From assembly GCA_050117315.1 (NCBI GenBank), contig JASFMY010000032.1, positions 1 to 53,249 on the forward strand: 53,249 nt of DNA. Direction: 5' to 3'. Below are positions 33,689 to 40,786 of this stretch, one piece after another; position 1 is the first letter of the stretch; the number at the start of each line of letters is the position of its first letter. The notes beneath the pieces are model-generated. The model saw nothing but the letters and a program-made list of their open reading frames with translations. It ran no database searches and was not told the origin of the DNA. The DNA comes from JANQIV01 sp050117315. GTDB taxonomy: Bacteria; Bacteroidota; Ignavibacteria; Ignavibacteriales; Melioribacteraceae. A program made the position numbers and the translations under genes.

Positions 33689-34447
33689 TTAACTTCCTGT
33701 TGAGTAATTTTTATTTGTTTCTCTCGTGCGGATTGCCCTGTATGTACAGTCTTTAACCCCGCACCTGTCGCACATGTATTCTCTATATTTTACATTTTTC
33801 CCGATACCGATAATCCCGCTCGTAGATTTAATAGGGTGCATTAATGCGGATTCGTTTAAAGTTATACCGCAAAATTTTTCCGGCAGTAATGAAAACAATA
33901 AATGCTGCTCGGAGACAGACCAATTGCAATATCCCGGGCTATACCTATTTGTAATATTAAAACCATGTTTTTTCATTTCTATGCCGATGTGATCGTGCAA
34001 GAAATCAGTTGTATTTTCTACTGTGACTGATGCAACAGTATCTACAAGGTAACTTATCATAGGATCACCGTTATGCAGCATCCTTTTTGATCGTTCTTCC
34101 ATAAGCGGTCCTATTGTGCAAACAAATAGAGCTGCCTTTTCGGCTTTATTAAGCTGGGAGCTCACTATCTTGTCTGTCTGTAGAAAGGGTTTTCCGGCAT
34201 ACAAACCGTCATTACGTCCGGTGGGTTTATGTAGATCAATTAATCTATAACCTGCTTTGATTTTACAGTATTGTGGTAGTTGCAAAATTATTTCGTCAAT
34301 TAATTGACTAAAATGCCCGGGAATACCGATATCGGAATAACCGAGTGTAATTTCGATTTCTTTTTTGCTTACTTCAATATCATTTACGTTTATGATTATT
34401 TCGTAAACATCTTTTTCGATTTCTATCTGAGGGAGAGCAATATTCAT
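33689..34447 (-). CDS. Stand-alone MetH reactivation-domain protein
   Basis: 252 residues, cytoplasmic. It matches the vitamin-B12-dependent methionine synthase activation domain: RYSPGYCNWSVSEQ (168-181) and HPIKSTSGIIGIG (204-216) are the S-adenosylmethionine-binding signatures. In MetH this fourth module remethylates inactive cob(II)alamin using AdoMet and an electron. As a separate protein it should rescue the corrinoid protein at 35409-36080. An extra tail carries Cys226-x2-Cys229-x4-Cys234, which might bind a metal or Fe-S cluster. Its ATG overlaps the upstream stop codon by one base (TAATG, 34445-34449), indicating translational coupling with the homocysteine methyltransferase. Confidence 0.88.
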   Translation of the reverse strand: MNIALPQIEIEKDVYEIIINVNDIEVSKKEIEITLGYSDIGIPGHFSQLIDEIILQLPQYCKIKAGYRLIDLHKPTGRNDGLYAGKPFLQTDKIVSSQLNKAEKAALFVCTIGPLMEERSKRMLHNGDPMISYLVDTVASVTVENTTDFLHDHIGIEMKKHGFNITNRYSPGYCNWSVSEQHLLFSLLPEKFCGITLNESALMHPIKSTSGIIGIGKNVKYREYMCDRCGVKDCTYRAIRTRETNKNYSTGS

Positions 34448-35331
34448 TAATGCTCTCTTACTTTTTTTAGAATTGTGCTTATATGCTCGGGAGTTGTACC
34501 GCAGCAGCCGCCTATAATATTTGCACCGCTGTTAATTAGTTCATCAACTCTTTCGGCCATCATACTTGGTGTTTCCGGGAAAACGGTTTCATTGTCTTTA
34601 AAGATAGGTTTTCCCGCATTAGCATGAACAAGTACAGGCGTTGATTTATCTTCTTCCCTAATTTCTTTTACAATCTCTATCATCTGTTCAAAGCCGTTCC
34701 CGCAATTTGTACCGATTACAGAGGCGCCTGCTTCTTTAACAGCTTTAACCATTTGAGCAGGGGAAATCCCCATCATTGTGCGGTATTCTCCCGAGACTGT
34801 TTTTTCAAATGTAAAAGTGCAAACAACTTCCAGCCCTGTTGCTTCAGCCGCGGCACGAACGGCAAGGCTTGCTTCGTCAATGGCGGACATTGTTTCAACG
34901 CATATAGCATCTACTCCGCCTTTTTTTAATGCTTCCGCCTGGATACGGAACCCGTCGTACAGTTCATCATACGATACTTCATCCATCATAAGCATAACAC
35001 CTGTTGGGCCAATTGAGCCCAGCACCAAACGGTCATCACCTGCCGCTTTTCTTGATATGGCGGCAGCGGCTTCATTCAATTCAGCAGTTCTTTCTTCCAG
35101 TTTGTAATGTTTCAGTTTCTGCGGATTTCCCCCGAAGCTGTTTGTTAATATCATGTCCGAGCCTGCATCAATGTAACTTTTAGCAATTGCGAATACATCA
35201 TCGGGATGTGTGATATTCCAAAGTTCGGGGCATTCTCCTGGTAGTAATCCTTTTTTGTGTAAGAAAGTACCCCATGCTCCGTCGGAAACCAGTACTTTTC
35301 CGTCTTTAAGTTTTTCTAGCAATGATCTCAT
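34447..35331 (-). CDS. Homocysteine S-methyltransferase (MetH module 1 type)
   Basis: 294 residues, cytoplasmic, equal to the first module of MetH. Motifs are SDGAWGTFL (16-24), LTNSFGGN (62-69), IGPTGVMLM (107-115), GTNCGNG (207-213) and GGCCGTTPEHI (274-284). Cys210, Cys276 and Cys277 form the zinc site that binds homocysteine thiolate. The methyl donor should be the methylated corrinoid protein encoded just upstream (77-bp gap), with methionine as the product. The pterin-binding (methyl-tetrahydrofolate) module of MetH is absent here and nowhere else in the window. A betaine-type donor is an alternative, but the B12 protein next door argues against it. Confidence 0.92.
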   Translation of the reverse strand: MRSLLEKLKDGKVLVSDGAWGTFLHKKGLLPGECPELWNITHPDDVFAIAKSYIDAGSDMILTNSFGGNPQKLKHYKLEERTAELNEAAAAISRKAAGDDRLVLGSIGPTGVMLMMDEVSYDELYDGFRIQAEALKKGGVDAICVETMSAIDEASLAVRAAAEATGLEVVCTFTFEKTVSGEYRTMMGISPAQMVKAVKEAGASVIGTNCGNGFEQMIEIVKEIREEDKSTPVLVHANAGKPIFKDNETVFPETPSMMAERVDELINSGANIIGGCCGTTPEHISTILKKVREH

Positions 35332-35408
35332 TTATAATTCCAGTTTCTATTTTTGATTATTTCTCATCTATGAAAATAGCACGGTCAAATAGGGATAAAC
35401 CCTGTCAG

Positions 35409-36080
35409 CTATAAGCCTGATCCAACTTTGTTAAGAAATGCTACAGCACCCTGGGGATCAACCGCATAGTCATCGGCTCCCATTTCCTCGGCAGCTTCCA
35501 TGGATAAAGGAGCTCCTCCTACAATTACGTTTGTATCAGGAAACTGTGCTTTGATTTCTTTAACAGTACTTGACATGTTTGCCATAGTTGTAGTTAGTAA
35601 TGCACTTAATCCAACTGCACTCCCGGGATTTTCTTTTATAGTGCTAATAAATTTCTCTGTTTTAACATCAACACCTAAGTCAATAACTTCCCAGCCGTTG
35701 CCTTCAACTACCATTGAAACAAGGTTTTTCCCTATATCGTGTAAGTCGCCGGCAACAGTACCGAGAATAAATTTACCTTTGGCTTTTACAGTACCTGCTT
35801 GGAAAAAGGGTTTTAGATGAGCCATTACGGCATTCATGGCTTTTGCAGCCATCAGCAGTTCGGGTACGAATACTTCGTTACGGCTGAATTTATCTCCTAT
35901 TCTCTGCATACCGTCGTTGCATGCCAGTAAAATAGCGTCGGGGCCTATGTTTGCTTCAAGAGCCTGCAGTGTTAATTCATCTGCACCATCCTGTCCCATC
36001 ATATCTTTCGGAAAGGGAGCCGCCTTGTTGACTTTTCCTCTTTCGATACAAAGGCTGATATTTTCTACTAACTGCTCCAT
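35409..36080 (-). CDS. Corrinoid (B12)-binding methyl carrier protein
   Basis: 223 residues, typical of MtaC/MtbC-type carriers. The helical cap domain (about 1-95, with NDGMQRIGDKF and VPELLMAAKAM) is followed by a Rossmann B12 domain. That domain has Asp112-Leu-His114-Asp-Ile-Gly117, the His being the lower cobalt ligand, then SALLTTTMANM (159-169) and VGGAPL (187-192). It is cytoplasmic, starts after an AGGAG site and is the first gene of the cassette, 160 bp after GH29 on the same strand. It should shuttle methyl groups from the UroD-type enzyme to the homocysteine methyltransferase, with reactivation by the MetH-type activator. I found no cobalamin riboswitch in the 160-bp gap. Confidence 0.93.
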   Translation of the reverse strand: MEQLVENISLCIERGKVNKAAPFPKDMMGQDGADELTLQALEANIGPDAILLACNDGMQRIGDKFSRNEVFVPELLMAAKAMNAVMAHLKPFFQAGTVKAKGKFILGTVAGDLHDIGKNLVSMVVEGNGWEVIDLGVDVKTEKFISTIKENPGSAVGLSALLTTTMANMSSTVKEIKAQFPDTNVIVGGAPLSMEAAEEMGADDYAVDPQGAVAFLNKVGSGL

Positions 36081-36240
36081 CTTAACAACTCCTATGTTTT
36101 GTTCTATGCTGTTTTTAAAAATATCATTTTTACTTTCCGAATGCCGGAAGACGCATGTTTCTCTCGGCTTGGTTTTAACCGCTGTTTATTTTCACTTTTA
36201 AAATTCATTTTTTCATTTTTAACTGCTACAAATAACAGCT

Positions 36241-37566
36241 TTATAATTCAATTACAAGTATCGTATCAAATTCATCAATTTTCTCATCCGGGATTTGAAC
36301 AGCAATGCCGAATTCATCTTTTTTATAATTTACGTTCGAACCGTCAGATAAAAATTTTATACTTTTTATATTTTTACCAAGATCAGGCAAAAGCAAATTT
36401 GAGTTATCGTCGCTTAGTATATGAACATAAACTTTATTGTCTTTTTGAGTAGTAACACCCCAAGACTTGGGAGAAACCGGACCTCCTCTTGTACCGTAAA
36501 TTGATTCACCGTTTTTATCAAGCCATTTTCCTATTTCTTTTAATTTATTAACAAACTCCGGTTGAATTTTCCCGTTGGGCATCGGACCAACGTTTAATAG
36601 AAAATTTGCATTGTTGCCTGCAGCTTTAACAAGGTATTGCACAAGTTCTTTAACGGATTTATAATTATGATCCTGTAAATTAAATCCCCACGACCTGTTC
36701 ATGGTTTCGCTTGTTTCAAGCGGCAATTGTCCGATTTCTGCTCCTGCACTGAAACCGGAAGTATTTTGCCCGGGCAAATCTTTTTCGAAAGTCTGTAAAT
36801 CCTCACCGGGTTTAACAGCCTGGTGGTGGTTGTTGGCAATTAAACATTGGGGTTGAAGTTTATGAATAAGTCTGTAAGTTTTTTCAAACTGCCAGTCGGC
36901 ATCGGGTTTATCCCAGTAACCGTCGAACCAAATGCCGGCAATTTCACCGTAGTTTGTCAGCAGTTCGGTAAGTTGAGCATTTATAAATTCAATATACTTA
37001 TTCCAGTCGCCGCTGTTGGATCTGCCGGAATATTGCCCGGTTTGTCCCCGCGGGTAATAATCATCATTATACCAGTCAACATGTGAATAATAAAGAAAAA
37101 GTTTAATACTTTGTTTATGGCATTCATCAGCAAGCATTTTTATAACATCTTTCCCGTAAAGAGTACGGTCAACAATATCCCAATCTGTTTGTTTTGAATC
37201 AAACATTGAAAAGCCGTCGTGGTGCCTTGCCGTGATTGTTATATATTTCATGCCTGCAGCTTTGGCAATTGCTACCCATTCTTTTGCATCGAATTCAACC
37301 GGGTTAAAAAAGGTGGCAAGTCTTTGGTAAGTCTTCTTGTCTATCTTCTGTACCTGCATAACCCATTCTGCATCGCCCAGTACGCAGTATACACCCCAAT
37401 GAATAAACATACCGAATTTAGCATCCTGATACCACTCGCGGTTCTTTAAATTCTCAGGCGCGGGTGTATAAGTCTCCTGTGCAAAGTTGTACCCAATCAT
37501 AAATAGGAGTACTAGGATAACTCTCAACCCCTTTTTAACGGCAGTAGGTAACTCTTTGAGAATCAT
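36241..37566 (-). CDS. GH29 alpha-L-fucosidase family protein
   Basis: 441 residues with a signal peptide (cleavage near FAQ, residue 30). Family landmarks are KFGMFIHWGVY (50-60), TARHHDGFSMFDS (112-124) and the nucleophile Asp215 in GIWFDGYWD. The barrel ends at LNVGPMPNG and a short beta domain follows. GH29 removes alpha-L-fucose, and sometimes other 6-deoxy or related sugars, from oligosaccharides. Its presence suggests a substrate beyond simple glucuronoxylan, such as complex xylan or xyloglucan side chains. It is transcribed after GH43 (74-bp gap) and ahead of the corrinoid cassette (160-bp gap), so it is probably the link between the two sets in one operon. Confidence 0.9.
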   Translation of the reverse strand: MILKELPTAVKKGLRVILVLLFMIGYNFAQETYTPAPENLKNREWYQDAKFGMFIHWGVYCVLGDAEWVMQVQKIDKKTYQRLATFFNPVEFDAKEWVAIAKAAGMKYITITARHHDGFSMFDSKQTDWDIVDRTLYGKDVIKMLADECHKQSIKLFLYYSHVDWYNDDYYPRGQTGQYSGRSNSGDWNKYIEFINAQLTELLTNYGEIAGIWFDGYWDKPDADWQFEKTYRLIHKLQPQCLIANNHHQAVKPGEDLQTFEKDLPGQNTSGFSAGAEIGQLPLETSETMNRSWGFNLQDHNYKSVKELVQYLVKAAGNNANFLLNVGPMPNGKIQPEFVNKLKEIGKWLDKNGESIYGTRGGPVSPKSWGVTTQKDNKVYVHILSDDNSNLLLPDLGKNIKSIKFLSDGSNVNYKKDEFGIAVQIPDEKIDEFDTILVIEL

Positions 37567-37640
37567 TTTATTTACTCCATGATTTTAAAAATAAATTTTT
37601 GTTTGGATTAATTCAGTTTTAATCCCTGGAAATAATATAA

Positions 37641-39368
37641 CTAATTATTTTTGTATATTTCATCGTCACCGGTATATTTAAACCAATCAAAATAGGCTTT
37701 ACTGCTGCTTTCTTCACCAAGTGAGGTTGCATACATTGCAAATACACACCCAATAAAATCCCTTGGAATTACTGCTCTTAAATAAGTTCCGTCCATACCT
37801 TCTTCTAAGGATATCCATTTATTATTTTCAAATGCGTAATAGAATGAATATGTTTTACTATCCGTCTCAATTTTAAAATTTAATTTTTTATCAGCTTGTT
37901 CTTTGTCTATTACTGCCGATGTAATCAATTCCATTATACTGTCCGAATCTTCCTCTTCCACTGCCTTGTAAAGCTGAACGGCAGGTTCGCCGTTTTCCAG
38001 TGATTTACATATAAAGTAATAATGGCTTTCGTTTAAGAAAATCACCAAGCCGGCTTTTTCATTTTCTGCCGAAGGTTCAAATGAAACAGACGTACTTGCC
38101 GAACCTTTTATATGCTGCTGGCGATGAGCAAGAAAACTCGGGTTTGATGTTCCACTGCAGGTTTTGGGTCTTAAGTTCATTACAACAGCTCCATCTTTTA
38201 TCTCCCACCATTTTTCTTTTGGTGTTCTTAAATAAATGAAATTTTTATGCAGTGTTTCGTTGTTAAAGTCATACATGGTTGTAAAGTTTCCGCTGTAAGG
38301 AATTATATTTTCTTTTTTAGGTGTGTTGATATCCGGGTAATCGTAATAGTATTGAACTTCATCAAAATCCGGGTTTATGACAGGCCAGGATACCCCTTCG
38401 GAATCTTCAATCCATCTTACGGGAGCAAGAAAAGTTTCCCTGCCAAGATTATAATAATTTTTTTCAAACGGACGGTAAGGGCGTATGCCTAAAAATACAG
38501 CCCACCATTCTCCCGATTTTGTTGATACCAAATCCGCGTGACCGGTTGAGGTAATTGGAAATTCCCTTTTAGGGTCCAAATGCCTTTGAGTAAGTATCGG
38601 ATTGTTTTTGTAGGATTCGTAGGGACCGTAAATGTTTTTGCTTCTGAAAATGACTTCCGAATGATCTTCTGCTGTTCCGCCTTCTGCAGCCATTAGATAA
38701 TAATGTCCGTCCATTTTGTATAAGTGGGGACCTTCAATCCATATAGGTTTTTTGCTTAAGTCGCTTCCGCCGTTAATAAGGATTGTATCTTGACCAACTA
38801 CTTTTAGGGTTTCGATATCGAAATCGAACATCCTAATTGTACGGTGGCCTTCATAAAGAGGTTTGTTATCGGGAGCATCGCTGTTATAGAGAATATATGT
38901 TTTCCCGTCATCGTCAAAATATAACGAAGGATCAATGCCCATTATCTCAGGGAGCCAAACCGGGTTGGAGTAAGATCCTTCCGGTTTTTCGGAAGTAACA
39001 ACAAAATTACCGCCGCCGTCAACTACCGTACATGTTACGTAAAATTTTCCGTCATGGTAGCTGATTGCCGGTGCAAATATACCTCTTGATAATCCTAACC
39101 CTTCTGTATCGAGCTGTTCGGCTCTATCCAGTACGTGTCCCATTAATTCCCAGTTTACAAGGTCTTTGCTGTGGAAAACCGGTATGCCCGGAAAGTATGA
39201 AAAGGTTGAGGTGACAAGGTAATAATCATCTTCAACCTGGCATATGCTTGGATCGGGGTAGAAACCTGCTAATACAGGGTTGGTGAATTTTTTGTTTTCT
39301 TGTGTCTTAAAACCTGTTATTACTATTATAAATATTACCAGAAATCCGAGTAAAGAAAAATATTTCAT
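37641..39368 (-). CDS. GH43 beta-xylosidase with C-terminal beta-sandwich
   Basis: 575 residues with an N-terminal hydrophobic segment (about 1-20) for export or anchoring. The propeller begins GFYPDPSICQVEDDYYLV. The triad is Asp39 (PDPSI), Asp146 (GIDPSLYFDDDGK) and Glu212 (IEGPHLYKMDG). Residues about 355-575 are the lectin-like beta-xylosidase C-terminal domain, which completes the active site in related enzymes, ending FDWFKYTGDDE. It should release xylose from the non-reducing ends of xylooligosaccharides. The gene lies 14 bp after the CE15 gene. Confidence 0.92.
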   Translation of the reverse strand: MKYFSLLGFLVIFIIVITGFKTQENKKFTNPVLAGFYPDPSICQVEDDYYLVTSTFSYFPGIPVFHSKDLVNWELMGHVLDRAEQLDTEGLGLSRGIFAPAISYHDGKFYVTCTVVDGGGNFVVTSEKPEGSYSNPVWLPEIMGIDPSLYFDDDGKTYILYNSDAPDNKPLYEGHRTIRMFDFDIETLKVVGQDTILINGGSDLSKKPIWIEGPHLYKMDGHYYLMAAEGGTAEDHSEVIFRSKNIYGPYESYKNNPILTQRHLDPKREFPITSTGHADLVSTKSGEWWAVFLGIRPYRPFEKNYYNLGRETFLAPVRWIEDSEGVSWPVINPDFDEVQYYYDYPDINTPKKENIIPYSGNFTTMYDFNNETLHKNFIYLRTPKEKWWEIKDGAVVMNLRPKTCSGTSNPSFLAHRQQHIKGSASTSVSFEPSAENEKAGLVIFLNESHYYFICKSLENGEPAVQLYKAVEEEDSDSIMELITSAVIDKEQADKKLNFKIETDSKTYSFYYAFENNKWISLEEGMDGTYLRAVIPRDFIGCVFAMYATSLGEESSSKAYFDWFKYTGDDEIYKNN

Positions 39369-39382
39369 TGTGTAATCTCATT

Positions 39383-40786
39383 TTATTTTTTGTTAGAAGT
39401 AGTTAAATAATGATCAGCAAATCCTAAAAATGTATCCCAGTTAGGTGCGTTTGTGTGTCCTCCAAAATGTTGGCGAAATGCAATATCACCGCCAATTAAG
39501 GGGGTACCAATTTCAGGTAGTTCGGTGACACCTAAATCCTTTTTATTGAGAAGTTTGTAAACAGGACCCGCATGCACAGCCGCAAGGAACATACCTTTTG
39601 CGTCTACCCATTGTCCTTCTACCGAAGGGGAGCCGACCCCAATAAACACCGGACGCGGTGCGCAAAGCGCTATTAACTCGTGAGAATCAACCGGTAAATC
39701 ATTGGCGGTAAGCGGCCCGGCATATTTAATATAATTTCCCGCCATCCAGTGATATTCATATGACGACGCAATATTTTCAACCTGTTCACCCAGAACACGT
39801 CTATGAAGTTTAGCCCCTGCAGCTCCCGATGAACCAATAAAACCAACGGCAAACCTTTGATCGTAAGCCATTGTAACTAAAGCTGCTTTTCCATAACGTG
39901 ATAAACCTTCAATTCCAACTTTAGCTGCATCAACGGATTTATCGGTTGTAAAATAATCAAGAGCGCGGCTTGCACCCCATGCCCACGCACGCAGCGCGCC
40001 CCAATCGTCAACCTTACGGGGCATACCTTTGTTGCATAAACCGATTATACCTTTTGTAAGACCGGCACCGTTATCATCCTGAAAACTTGTTGGTATTAAA
40101 ATTGCGAATCCCCATCCCTTTGACAGTATTTGCGATTTCCATTTGTCAAAATCCGGCGGCAATTTTGAAATATCAAAGTTTTTGAATTTGCTGAAGTCAA
40201 AGCCGAAATCCATTATTACGGGAACGGGTTTTACTGCGTCGGCAGGTGTTGTAAGAGTCAATTGAATGTCCACCGTTATCAAAGGATAGGAAGAATTATC
40301 AACATGACCGACTAATTTTTTTGTAATTACCGGTATATTTTTAATTGTGTCGTTTGTTGTATTTACAATTTCCCAATTAATGCCGGGTGTGTTCTCAGGC
40401 ACTTTACCGTAAACTTCCCTGTCAAAATCCTCAATAATTTCAGGTCTGCGTTTCTTCCACCAAACTTCAGGAGTTGCAACTCTCTTCCCGTTATTCAATG
40501 TAAGAGGGTCAGGCAAACTTGTATAGGGAGAAGCTTTAGATTCATCTGTATTTGCATAGTTTGGAGCATTTGGATCTCCGGACGGTCCCGGGCGCAGTGA
40601 GTCAATACCCATCAGTTTCAGTAATCTTTGGTGATCATCTTCGGCGGTAAGCTCTACCGGGGGTTTCAAATTTTTTAAAGATGATTGAACTATTTCCTGC
40701 GAAAAGAGTGAAGACACAATTATTATTTGAAAGAAAAACAAATAAATTATTTTATTCAATTCCAATCCATGTTTATTTTTGTTCAT
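39383..40786 (-). CDS. CE15 glucuronoyl esterase
   Basis: 467 residues with a signal peptide (cleavage near residue 30). The alpha/beta-hydrolase has the nucleophile Ser296 in EGLSRYGKAA, the family GSSGAAGAKLHRR segment (318-330) and a probable catalytic His444 in GGHTNAPNW. CE15 enzymes cleave the ester between lignin alcohols and the carboxyl of (4-O-methyl)-glucuronic acid on xylan. Its start lies inside the end of GH115 (14-bp overlap), so the two are translated together, linking lignin release to glucuronate removal. Its products are free methyl-glucuronate side chains for GH115 and GH67, and possibly methoxylated lignin alcohols. Confidence 0.9.
   Translation of the reverse strand: MNKNKHGLELNKIIYLFFFQIIIVSSLFSQEIVQSSLKNLKPPVELTAEDDHQRLLKLMGIDSLRPGPSGDPNAPNYANTDESKASPYTSLPDPLTLNNGKRVATPEVWWKKRRPEIIEDFDREVYGKVPENTPGINWEIVNTTNDTIKNIPVITKKLVGHVDNSSYPLITVDIQLTLTTPADAVKPVPVIMDFGFDFSKFKNFDISKLPPDFDKWKSQILSKGWGFAILIPTSFQDDNGAGLTKGIIGLCNKGMPRKVDDWGALRAWAWGASRALDYFTTDKSVDAAKVGIEGLSRYGKAALVTMAYDQRFAVGFIGSSGAAGAKLHRRVLGEQVENIASSYEYHWMAGNYIKYAGPLTANDLPVDSHELIALCAPRPVFIGVGSPSVEGQWVDAKGMFLAAVHAGPVYKLLNKKDLGVTELPEIGTPLIGGDIAFRQHFGGHTNAPNWDTFLGFADHYLTTSNKK

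Noticed and set aside
34447..36080. An ordinary split methionine synthase
   Set aside because: Modules 1, 3 and 4 are present, but no methyl-tetrahydrofolate-binding module is seen. A UroD-type methyltransferase and GH115/CE15 neighbours take its place. It remains an alternative if a folate module exists elsewhere in the genome.
36081..36240. Cobalamin or SAM riboswitch upstream of the corrinoid gene
   Set aside because: The 160-bp gap has one stem-like segment (CCGAGAGAAA...CATTCGG) but none of the conserved boxes of those riboswitch classes.
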